Assembly (NCBI GenBank): GCA_947483345.1 | Contig: CANKNL010000054.1 | Span: 1 to 13,555, forward strand | Origin: Chitinophagaceae bacterium | Lineage (GTDB): Bacteria; Bacteroidota; Bacteroidia; Chitinophagales; Chitinophagaceae | Direction: 5' to 3' | Length of the DNA: 13,555 nt | Part shown: piece after piece, positions 1 through 6,410 of the stretch | Layout: each line of letters opens with the position of its first letter | How positions within the stretch are numbered: the stretch's first letter is position 1 | The notes under the pieces: model-generated | Seen by the model: only the letters and a program-made list of their open reading frames with translations | Database searches by the model: none | Told to the model about the DNA's origin: nothing | Program-made: the position numbers and the translations under genes

Positions 1-1
1 T

Positions 2-697
2 AATCACCTGACCTTTCATTTACAAAATGAAAACGCAAGTATTTATGCTCGCCATATAAAAATAAACAAGGGTAGTTTTCAGTTTGATGTGATTATGCAA
101 TATTGGGAACTAAAAGAGGTGGTTTTGAATATGGGAGGGCAGCATAATATTGAAAATATGATTGCGGCAATTTCTGTAGCCCATTATCTGGGAATAGAAA
201 ATGATAAAATAAGAAAAGCAGTAGCCCATTTCAGAGGTGTAAAAAGAAGGTTTGAATATATAGTGAAGAATGAAAAACAGGTTATGGTGGATGATTACGC
301 ACATCATCCCGAAGAATTAAAGGCTTTGTTATCAGGTGCAAAATTATTGTTCCCGGATAAAAAATGCCTGGTGATCTTTCAGCCGCATCTCTATAGCCGC
401 TCAAGGGATTTTGCAGATGGTTTTGCAGAAAGCCTGGACCTGGCAGATGAAGTGATTTTACTGCCTATTTATCCGGCGAGAGAGTTACCTATAGCAGGAG
501 TAAGCAGTGACATGATCTTAAATAAAATGAAGAATAAAAATAAGCGGTTAGTGTTAAAAGAAAATGTGTTAACATATTTGAAATCTTACAAAAGCGCCTC
601 TGCAGGAGGAGAATTAGAAGGGGTTTTATTAATAACGGCAGGGGCTGGAGATATTGATACACTTGTAGAGCCAATAAAAGATTTGTTGATTAATTAA
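2..697 (+). CDS. murC: UDP-N-acetylmuramate--L-alanine ligase (MurC), C-terminal half, 5' end outside window
   Basis: MurC joins L-alanine to UDP-N-acetylmuramic acid using ATP in the cytoplasm, the first step in building the peptidoglycan stem peptide. The frame is open from base 2, so the gene starts upstream; 231 residues are visible, about half of a usual MurC. What is seen is the end of the central Mur-ligase domain and the whole C-terminal domain. Supporting motifs are GGQHNIENMIAA, which lies at the domain junction, RRFEYI, the hallmark DDYAHHPEEL, then QPHLYSRSRDFADGF, LLPIYPARE and GAGDID near the end. A GTG at 89 is in frame but is an internal valine, because MurC-like sequence continues upstream of it. 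The gene ends 56 bases before ftsQ on the same strand and is probably cotranscribed with it. No ddl gene separates the two, unlike in E. coli. Confidence 0.96.
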   Translation, partial: NHLTFHLQNENASIYARHIKINKGSFQFDVIMQYWELKEVVLNMGGQHNIENMIAAISVAHYLGIENDKIRKAVAHFRGVKRRFEYIVKNEKQVMVDDYAHHPEELKALLSGAKLLFPDKKCLVIFQPHLYSRSRDFADGFAESLDLADEVILLPIYPARELPIAGVSSDMILNKMKNKNKRLVLKENVLTYLKSYKSASAGGELEGVLLITAGAGDIDTLVEPIKDLLIN

Positions 698-753
698 TTA
701 TAAAGGACTCCATATTTCTCCCGTCTCGGATGGTAGTGATAAAGGAAACAGTC

Positions 754-1896
754 ATGATAAAAAGAACGACTATAAAAAACATTTTGCTCGCCACCTTTTG
801 GATTGCCCTTGGCTGTGCAACGATTTTTTTATTGGTTGCGGCTATAAAAACCAAGGGAGCTCAACAATGCAAAGGGGTCGAAATAAATATACACGGCGTA
901 AGTAATAATTTCTTTGTAGATAAAAATGATATTCTGCATGTTATCACTTCTTTGGAAAAAACGAATCCTGTTGGAAAAGCAATTGGCCGTTTCAATTTAA
1001 AGAACCTGGAAGCGGAAATGGAAAAAAATGTTTGGGTAAAATCGGCGGAACTGTTCTTTGATAATAATGAAAATCTGCAAGTTGTAGTACAGGAAAGAGA
1101 GCCGATCGCAAGGGTATTTACATCAACAGGTACAACGTTTTATATTGATGAAGAACTGGCCATATTGCCACTAAGTGACAAGTTTTCGGCCAGGTTACCG
1201 GTGTTCACTAATTTTTCGGCTGATAAAAATGGTTTTACAAAAGCGGATAGCAATTTATTGATGAATATTAAAACAATCAGTCTGGCCATACAAAAAGATT
1301 CATTCAGCATGGCCATGGTAGAGCAGATTGATATAACCGCACAACAGTCATTTGAAATGATACCAAAGATAGGGAACCAATTAATTGTTTTTGGCGATGC
1401 AACAGATGTTGATGCCAAACTGGGGAAATTAAAAATGTTTTATAAAGACATCATGGTGAAAGCAGGATGGGATACCTATAGTGTTATTAATGTGGCCTAC
1501 AAAAATCAGGTCGTTGCAAAAAGAAAAGGAGCAGAAGATATCGCTGCAGATTCATTACGCAGTTTGCAGATTATGCAAATGATTGCAGACCGCGCCCAAA
1601 AAGCAGCAAGTGATTCTTTGCAAATCAGTCAGCTGGATAATGACCGAAATACTGTGGACAGTACGATGATACAGCAATCCATTCAGCGGGATGATAATGA
1701 AGAATCACCGGTTATTACCTATGCAATGCCTGATCAGCCAGTTGGTCAAAGCAAGCAGGTCGTTCTGCTAAAAATTAAGCCGGTGAACATGAAGCAAGAT
1801 TTGAAGCCTGTTTTAAAAAAGGTACAAAAACCGGTACAGGAAAAAAATGCTGCGAATGTGCCAAAAGCAGTTTTACCAAAGAAAAATGATTACTAA
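754..1896 (+). CDS. ftsQ: Cell division protein FtsQ/DivIB
   Basis: FtsQ is a bitopic inner-membrane protein that links early and late divisome proteins; most of it lies in the periplasm. The 380-residue product has a short basic cytoplasmic N-terminus (MIKRTTIKN), one transmembrane helix at about residues 9-31, and a POTRA domain starting near VEINIHGVSNNFFVDK at about 42-57. The FtsQ beta domain follows, with VWVKSAELFF, QEREPIARVF and FYIDEELAILPL. I chose the ATG at 754 over the in-frame ATG at 730 because AAAGGA lies 8 bases before it and the membrane helix then sits near the N-terminus. The last 100 or so residues are low-complexity and end in a Lys/Pro/Val-rich tail (KPVLKKVQKPVQEK), a periplasmic extension not found in the E. 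coli protein. FtsQ is poorly conserved in sequence, so the call rests partly on its place between murC and ftsA. Confidence 0.9.
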   Translation: MIKRTTIKNILLATFWIALGCATIFLLVAAIKTKGAQQCKGVEINIHGVSNNFFVDKNDILHVITSLEKTNPVGKAIGRFNLKNLEAEMEKNVWVKSAELFFDNNENLQVVVQEREPIARVFTSTGTTFYIDEELAILPLSDKFSARLPVFTNFSADKNGFTKADSNLLMNIKTISLAIQKDSFSMAMVEQIDITAQQSFEMIPKIGNQLIVFGDATDVDAKLGKLKMFYKDIMVKAGWDTYSVINVAYKNQVVAKRKGAEDIAADSLRSLQIMQMIADRAQKAASDSLQISQLDNDRNTVDSTMIQQSIQRDDNEESPVITYAMPDQPVGQSKQVVLLKIKPVNMKQDLKPVLKKVQKPVQEKNAANVPKAVLPKKNDY

Positions 1897-1906
1897 AAAA
1901 ATAATT

Positions 1907-1930
1907 ACAAACACAAACACAAACACAAAA
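1907..1930 (+). repeat. Hexanucleotide microsatellite (ACAAAC)n in the ftsQ-ftsA gap
   Basis: Three perfect ACAAAC units are followed by one ACAAAA unit. They fill most of the 43-base gap between the ftsQ stop and the ftsA ATG at 1940 and end 9 bases before that start codon. No Shine-Dalgarno sequence is present there, so this A-rich, G-free tract is effectively the ribosome-loading region of ftsA. A tract of this kind can change length by slippage. Whether it does so here cannot be told from one sequence. Confidence 0.8.
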
Positions 1931-1939
1931 CATACAATT

Positions 1940-3310
1940 ATGAATCACGAACAACCCATCATCGTAGGTCTGGATATTGGCACCACTAAAATTGCTGCCA
2001 TCGCCGGACGGAAAAATGAATACGGCAAGCTGGAAATACTTGGCTTCGGCCGTGCGAACAGTAATGGTGTACAACACGGGATGGTGTTGAACATCGATCA
2101 AACGATTAAAGCTATTGAGATGGCTTTAAAAAATTGTTACGACTCTAATCCAAATCTGGAAATTGGAGAAGTATATGTTGGCATTGCAGGGCATCATATA
2201 AAAAGCTTGCAAACCCGTGGTGATATTGTTCGCCAAAGTATTGAAGAGGAGATCAGACAGGAGGAAATAGACAGACTTGTAGCTGATCAGTACAGAACCT
2301 ATATTCCTGCCGGTGATCAGATCATTGATGTGATACCACAGGAATTTACGGTAGATAATTTCCAAAATATTCCAAATCCCATCGGTTACAGCGGTGTAAA
2401 AGTGGGTGCTAATTTTCACATCATTACAGGTGATAAAAATGCAATAAGAAATATAAACCGTAGTGTTGATAAAGCGGGTTTAATAACAAAAGATTTAGTT
2501 CTGCAACCACTTGCCTCTGCTGCCGCTGTGATGTGTGATCAGGATCTGGAAGCGGGTGTCGCCATCGTAGATATTGGTGGCGGCACAACCGACCTGGCCG
2601 TTTTTTATGAAGGTATATTAAAGCATACAGCTGTGATACCTTTTGGTGGTGAAAATATTACCAATGATATTAAAAATGGGTTAGGGGTTTTAAAAACACA
2701 GGCCGAGCAAATGAAAATTCAGTTTGGCAGTGCCCTGAGTGATGAAACAAAATCCAATGCTTTTATCACCATACCCGGGTTAAGGGGCATGGCACCAAAA
2801 GAAATTTCTGTAAAAAATCTGGCAGGAATTATACAGGCCCGGATGAGTGAGATCATGGATTTTGTGACCTATCATTTAAAACAGGTTGGGTTGGATACAA
2901 GGATGCTGAATGGTGGAGTAATACTCACTGGTGGCGGATCGCAGTTGAAGCATCTGATTCAGTTAACTGAATATGTGACCGGCTTGAATGCCAGGATCGG
3001 TTATCCTAATGAACATTTAGCCGGTGGGCATATTGAAGAACTGGCAAAGCCCATGTACAGTACATGTATTGGATTAATACTGAAAGGTTACAATGATTAC
3101 GAAAATAAAAACAAACAATTTGAGGAGCAGTTTAAGAGAATTGAAGTGCCAGGTTCATTGCAGCATAAAGCGGTTGATGAAACCCTGGATATAGTAGATG
3201 AAAACGGCGTTGTAAAAATTAAACAGCGCAAAACCTTGAAAACCTTTATGGATAAATGGAAAAACGGCTTGATTGAATTGTTTAACGAAGAAGAAGATGC
3301 AAAACTTTAA
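1940..3310 (+). CDS. ftsA: Cell division protein FtsA (actin-like membrane tether of FtsZ)
   Basis: FtsA is an actin-fold ATPase that binds the FtsZ tail and anchors the ring to the inner membrane. The 456-residue product shows the actin-family phosphate-1 motif GLDIGTTKIAAIAGR at about 10-24, and YVGIAGHHIKS leading into the FtsA-specific 1C domain. It also has the phosphate-2 motif VDIGGGTTDLAVF near 210 and the adenosine motif ILTGGGSQLKHL near 330. The last 25 residues contain a candidate amphipathic membrane-targeting helix (LKTFMDKWKNGLIELF), the usual lipid anchor of FtsA. The frame is open upstream to 1847, but that would place the start inside ftsQ and prepend a peptide translated from the ACAAAC repeat. 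The ATG at 1940 begins where family members begin (MNHEQPIIVGLDIG). The gene lies between ftsQ and ftsZ, probably in one transcript. Confidence 0.97.
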   Translation: MNHEQPIIVGLDIGTTKIAAIAGRKNEYGKLEILGFGRANSNGVQHGMVLNIDQTIKAIEMALKNCYDSNPNLEIGEVYVGIAGHHIKSLQTRGDIVRQSIEEEIRQEEIDRLVADQYRTYIPAGDQIIDVIPQEFTVDNFQNIPNPIGYSGVKVGANFHIITGDKNAIRNINRSVDKAGLITKDLVLQPLASAAAVMCDQDLEAGVAIVDIGGGTTDLAVFYEGILKHTAVIPFGGENITNDIKNGLGVLKTQAEQMKIQFGSALSDETKSNAFITIPGLRGMAPKEISVKNLAGIIQARMSEIMDFVTYHLKQVGLDTRMLNGGVILTGGGSQLKHLIQLTEYVTGLNARIGYPNEHLAGGHIEELAKPMYSTCIGLILKGYNDYENKNKQFEEQFKRIEVPGSLQHKAVDETLDIVDENGVVKIKQRKTLKTFMDKWKNGLIELFNEEEDAKL

Positions 3311-3509
3311 GCATGCCTGTTCCTTAAATGGGGCAAACAAAGATGATTGTGAAGCGTGATTTTTAAAAAGCATAAACAAGTTCTTAACTAACCCAATAAT
3401 TAAAGTACAGTACATTTTTCTTTCTTACTAATTGAAAAATAAATGCTGTATAAATTCTAACGGCTCTTTAAAGTCCCTGATGGGGCTTAGAGGGCAAAAA
3501 AAAATAACT

Positions 3510-5435
3510 ATGGTACATTTTGATTTGCCAAAAGATCAATCCTCCATCATCAAGGTAATTGGTGTAGGTGGTGGCGGAAGCAATGCGGTAAACCACATGT
3601 TTTCGCAAAATATTGAAGGTGTGAATTTTATTATTTGTAATACAGATGCACAGGCTATTGCACAAAGCAAAGTGCCAAATAAAATTCAACTTGGCCCGCA
3701 TTTAACACAGGGTCTTGGAGCAGGTGCTAATCCCGAAATTGGCCGCCAGGCTACAGAAGAAAGTCTTGAAGAAATTAAACGTATACTGGAAGTAAATACC
3801 AAGATGGCATTTATAACAGCCGGAATGGGTGGAGGAACCGGCACTGGCGGGGCTCCAATACTTGCAAAAATCTGTAAAGATCTGGGCATACTTACAGTTG
3901 GTATTGTTACTACACCATTTGCTTATGAAGGTAAAAAAAGAATAGCCCAGGCAGAAGAAGGCGTGATGTTGTTAAAGAATCATGTTGATACTTTATTGGT
4001 GATCAGTAATGATAAATTGCGGCACCAGTTTGGTAATTTAAAAATGAAAGAAGCTTTTGCTAAAGCGGATAATGTTTTAGCAACGGCAGCAAAATGTATA
4101 ACTGATGTGATTAACAGCACTGGCCAGATCAATGTGGATTTTGCAGATGTGTGTACGGTAATGAGTAATGGTGGAGTGGCCATTTTAGGCAGTGCCGCAG
4201 AAGAAGGCGAAGACAGGGCACAAATGGCGATAGAGCATGCCATCAATTCGCCATTGCTTAACGATAATGATATCCGCGGGGCCAAATGGATTTTAATTAA
4301 TATTAATTCTGCAGAAGGTGAACATGAATTTACAATGGACGAAGTGGAGATCATACAGAATTATTTACTGAGCCAGGCAGGCGATGATACAGACGTGATA
4401 CTTGGATTGGGGTATGATAACAGTTTAGGCTCAAAAATTGGTATTACATTAATCGCCACCGGGTTTGAACATAAAGATCCTTTTGTTCGTAAACCGGAAA
4501 TGCAATCAGAGAAAAATGATGAAAAAATTGTGATGATTTTAGAGATGCCACAAAAAGAAGTTAAACATGCGGCTAACGACTTGCAGGACGCCGCACAAGC
4601 GGTCCAAAAAATACATCAACCGGTATTGGAATTTGATTTAAAGGATGAGGAAGAAGCCATTGCTGAAATAACTGAACAGCCGGCCATCATGCATGTTGAA
4701 GATACATTGATGCCGACATTAAATGATACAGAAGAAGATTCGATATTAGTAAAATTACCAAGTAAAATTACTGGGGATAAGTTAGATGACGCTCCAGTAT
4801 TTTTTGAAATATCTTCGGCCACGGATCAGATACCAGTAATTGAATTTGATATTCCACAAAGTCCCCCACCCGTTGAAAAGCCATCAGCTGAATCAAAAAT
4901 TCAAAAAGAAGACATTAAAGTAAATAAAGATGCTAGCACCCCTCCTTCGTCTGGAGGGTATCTGGCTAAACCTTCGCAAATTTATGCAGAGGAGAGGCCA
5001 AAACCAGAATCCAATTCGATTGATGAGCTACTGCCGTTGCAGGAAATGAATCAGGAAGACGAACCTGTGATTGACATGCAACTGGTAGTTAAATCCCATC
5101 AAGCGGCGGAGGAAGAGCAACATGTATACAAAACTCAGCCCATCATGATTTCCAATGTTGAGGAACCTGCCATGCAGGACGAAACAGAGGATCTTCGGCG
5201 CAGGGCGATAGATCGGATTGCAAAACTGCGTAACCTGTCGTTCAACATTAACGCAGCCGATCCTAATAATGAGTTTGAAACGGTGCCTGCTTACCTTCGC
5301 CGCAATATGGAATTGCATAATTCTATTGCTGATGTAGAAAGTTTTTACAGCAACTACACTGTAAAAACAGATGAGAACAACCAGTCGGTCATTAGTAACC
5401 TTAACAGCTTTTTAGAAGGTAAAAAACCTGATTAA
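3510..5435 (+). CDS. ftsZ: Cell division protein FtsZ (tubulin-like GTPase), long-linker form
   Basis: FtsZ polymerises with GTP into the cytokinetic ring. The 641-residue product has the N-terminal nucleotide-binding motif GVGGGGSNAVNHM, NTDAQA, GAGANPEIGRQA, the tubulin signature GMGGGTGTGGAP near 105-116, and the catalytic T7 loop NVDFADV near 207. The globular core ends near 320 (GITLIATGFEHKD). About 270 residues of acidic, Pro/Gln/Ser-containing linker follow, then the conserved tail VPAYLRRN near 592 that should bind FtsA, and about 45 further residues including NSFLEG. That terminal extension is typical of Bacteroidota as I recall the family. I chose the ATG at 3510 because MVHFDLPKDQSSIIKVIG is the usual beginning; the frame is open to a TTG at 3432 and an ATG at 3480, which would add 26 or 10 atypical residues. 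The roughly 200-base leader after ftsA holds TACATTTT at 3411, a weak partial match to the Bacteroidota -7 box (TAnnTTTG) without a clear partner. Confidence 0.97.
   Translation: MVHFDLPKDQSSIIKVIGVGGGGSNAVNHMFSQNIEGVNFIICNTDAQAIAQSKVPNKIQLGPHLTQGLGAGANPEIGRQATEESLEEIKRILEVNTKMAFITAGMGGGTGTGGAPILAKICKDLGILTVGIVTTPFAYEGKKRIAQAEEGVMLLKNHVDTLLVISNDKLRHQFGNLKMKEAFAKADNVLATAAKCITDVINSTGQINVDFADVCTVMSNGGVAILGSAAEEGEDRAQMAIEHAINSPLLNDNDIRGAKWILININSAEGEHEFTMDEVEIIQNYLLSQAGDDTDVILGLGYDNSLGSKIGITLIATGFEHKDPFVRKPEMQSEKNDEKIVMILEMPQKEVKHAANDLQDAAQAVQKIHQPVLEFDLKDEEEAIAEITEQPAIMHVEDTLMPTLNDTEEDSILVKLPSKITGDKLDDAPVFFEISSATDQIPVIEFDIPQSPPPVEKPSAESKIQKEDIKVNKDASTPPSSGGYLAKPSQIYAEERPKPESNSIDELLPLQEMNQEDEPVIDMQLVVKSHQAAEEEQHVYKTQPIMISNVEEPAMQDETEDLRRRAIDRIAKLRNLSFNINAADPNNEFETVPAYLRRNMELHNSIADVESFYSNYTVKTDENNQSVISNLNSFLEGKKPD
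4940..4958. repeat. GC-rich 6-bp palindrome inside the ftsZ linker
   Basis: CCCTCC at 4940-4945 and GGAGGG at 4953-4958 form a perfect inverted repeat around a 7-base loop, in a gene that is otherwise AT-rich. In the ftsZ frame the surrounding stretch encodes TPPSSGGY within the disordered linker. CCCTCC/GGAGGG palindromes occur as dispersed repeats in Bacteroidota genomes (my recollection, unverified), so this may be an in-frame remnant of such an element. It could equally be a chance hairpin. Confidence 0.4.
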
Positions 5436-5442
5436 ATAATTG

Positions 5443-5480
5443 TGCCAATGCCACTAAAAGTAGCATTGGCATTTAATTTT
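5443..5480 (+). terminator. Probable rho-independent terminator of the ftsZ transcript
   Basis: TGCCAATGC at 5443-5451 pairs with GCATTGGCA at 5463-5471. After one C-A mismatch, the inner ACT/AGT extends the stem to a three-base AAA loop. The run TTTAATTTT follows at 5472-5480. The hairpin begins 8 bases after the ftsZ stop codon, where a terminator of the division cluster would be expected. Confidence 0.7.
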
Positions 5481-5510
5481 GTTTGTGTTTGGTATTTTGA
5501 GTAATAAATA

Positions 5511-5542
5511 GCCCCCCAATTTTTATCGGGGGGCTTGTTTTA
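5511..5542. terminator. Strong GC hairpin between convergent genes, probably a bidirectional terminator
   Basis: GCCCCCC at 5511-5517 pairs perfectly with GGGGGGC at 5528-5534 around a 10-base AT-rich loop. The + strand reads TTGTTTTA just after the stem. The - strand continues into TATTTATTAC, which is also T-rich. The hairpin lies 22 bases past the stop of the - strand lipoprotein gene at 5557 and 75 bases past the ftsZ stop. It can therefore end the lipoprotein transcript and back up the first ftsZ terminator. Confidence 0.7.
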
Positions 5543-5556
5543 TAGTCGCCTTTATT

Positions 5557-6303
5557 TTAATTTTTTATACTATCAGCCTTTGCAGGTGTAAGTAAAGCTG
5601 GAGGCTTTGTGGTTTGTACAGGATTAGCAACGGGTTTACTGTTTAGTGGTGCGCCAACCGCTATATCGCAACGGTGGTTTGGTTCTCCATGAGGAGGGTT
5701 CATACCAGGTGCCGTTTTTTGGGTGTTTGGAACCTCTTTCATGGTTACCTGTGGTGCTTGTGTACTAACAGTTGTGGTTTGTGGCGTTGCAGGTGCGGGT
5801 TTACTATTTAAAGCTGCGCCAACCGCTATATCACAACGGTGGTTTGGTTCTCCATGAGGAGGGTTCATACCAGGTGCAGTTTTTTGAGTATTGGGCACTT
5901 CTTTCATGGTTACCTGTGGTTGCTGTGTACTTACAGTTACAGGTTGCGCTTTTGCAGGAGCAGGCTTACTGTTTAATGCGGCACCCACAGCTATATCACA
6001 ACGATGCCCAGGTTGGCCATGTGGTGGATTCATACCGGGTGCCGTAACTATTTGTGCTGCTGTTTGTGTTAGTGTTTGTGGCGTTATGTTAACAGGGCTG
6101 GTTCCCGGAATAACAGATTGATTAACCGGTAAAGTAGTATTATTTTGGGTTGTTGAATTTGCAGCGGCCTTTAATGCCTTTGTACTATCCGTGCCGGTAG
6201 GGATTATAGATTTATCAATATAATCATTATTATCAGATCCGGCACAGGCTGCCAAACCAGTAACTGTTATTATAGCAGCAACGGTATATAATTTCAATTT
6301 CAT
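5557..6303 (-). CDS. Repeat-containing lipoprotein with three NPPHG...HRCDI units, function unknown
   Basis: The 248-residue product begins with a lipoprotein signal peptide: MKLKLY, then a hydrophobic stretch, and the lipobox LAAC with Cys20 as the predicted lipidated residue. I chose the ATG at 6303 for this reason; the frame is open to 6402, but the extra 33 residues would bury the signal. A low-complexity Thr/Asn/Gln-rich spacer runs to about residue 87. Two full 55-residue repeats follow (88-142, 143-197) and a third, shortened one from 198. Each starts with PGMNPPHG and contains HRCDIAVGA, so each carries two conserved His and one Cys in a spacing that could bind a metal or haem; that is inference. 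The linkers are Pro/Thr/Gln-rich and end in VTMKEVPNTQKT. The residues after Cys20 (AGSDNND) are mildly acidic, weakly like surface-export signals of Bacteroidota lipoproteins. I recall the HRCDI motif in other hypothetical Bacteroidota proteins, but know no function for it. The gene is convergent with ftsZ and 107 bases after the formate dehydrogenase gene. Confidence 0.85.
   Translation of the reverse strand: MKLKLYTVAAIITVTGLAACAGSDNNDYIDKSIIPTGTDSTKALKAAANSTTQNNTTLPVNQSVIPGTSPVNITPQTLTQTAAQIVTAPGMNPPHGQPGHRCDIAVGAALNSKPAPAKAQPVTVSTQQPQVTMKEVPNTQKTAPGMNPPHGEPNHRCDIAVGAALNSKPAPATPQTTTVSTQAPQVTMKEVPNTQKTAPGMNPPHGEPNHRCDIAVGAPLNSKPVANPVQTTKPPALLTPAKADSIKN
5632..6042 (-). repeat. Tandem 165-bp coding repeat, 2.5 copies
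   Basis: The PGMN Met codon recurs at 6031-6033, 5866-5868 and 5701-5703, exactly 165 bases apart. Copy 1 covers 6042-5878, copy 2 5877-5713, and copy 3 starts at 5712 and loses similarity after about 81 bases. In the roughly 60-base core around the NPPHG and HRCDI codons, copies 2 and 3 differ at only a couple of positions, while copy 1 has drifted (GQPGH rather than GEPNH). The linker between motifs is less conserved. This pattern suggests a recent duplication or conversion of the downstream units. Confidence 0.9.
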
Positions 6304-6410
6304 ATCGATTATTTTAGATGGCTGCAATTTAGGGCTATTTGAGGAAAAAGCAAACTCAGTGCATATTTCAAAAATGAATAATAACCCACTGTTGTCACTC
6401 ATTCAAAATA

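Noticed and set aside
1847..1939. N-terminal extension of ftsA, with an ATG at 1847
   Set aside because: It lies mostly inside ftsQ and is translated from the ACAAAC repeat (TNTNTNT). The family start MNHEQPIIVGLDIG is at 1940.
1775..2101. - strand reading frame with CVCVCVC
   Set aside because: It is an antisense shadow of ftsQ and ftsA; the repeated Cys-Val comes from the ACAAAC microsatellite.
3432..3509. Longer ftsZ from the TTG at 3432 or the ATG at 3480
   Set aside because: The added residues do not resemble FtsZ, and MVHFDLPKDQS at 3510 is the expected beginning.
3980..4354. - strand 124-residue frame antisense to ftsZ
   Set aside because: The overlapping ftsZ core is unmistakable, and the antisense frame has no recognisable motif.
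5772..6121. + strand frames antisense to the lipoprotein repeats
   Set aside because: They are long only because the repetitive coding strand keeps both strands open; the - strand product has a signal peptide and conserved motifs.
6304..6402. Longer lipoprotein start at 6402
   Set aside because: It would place 33 residues before a clear lipoprotein signal peptide; the start at 6303 fits the lipobox.
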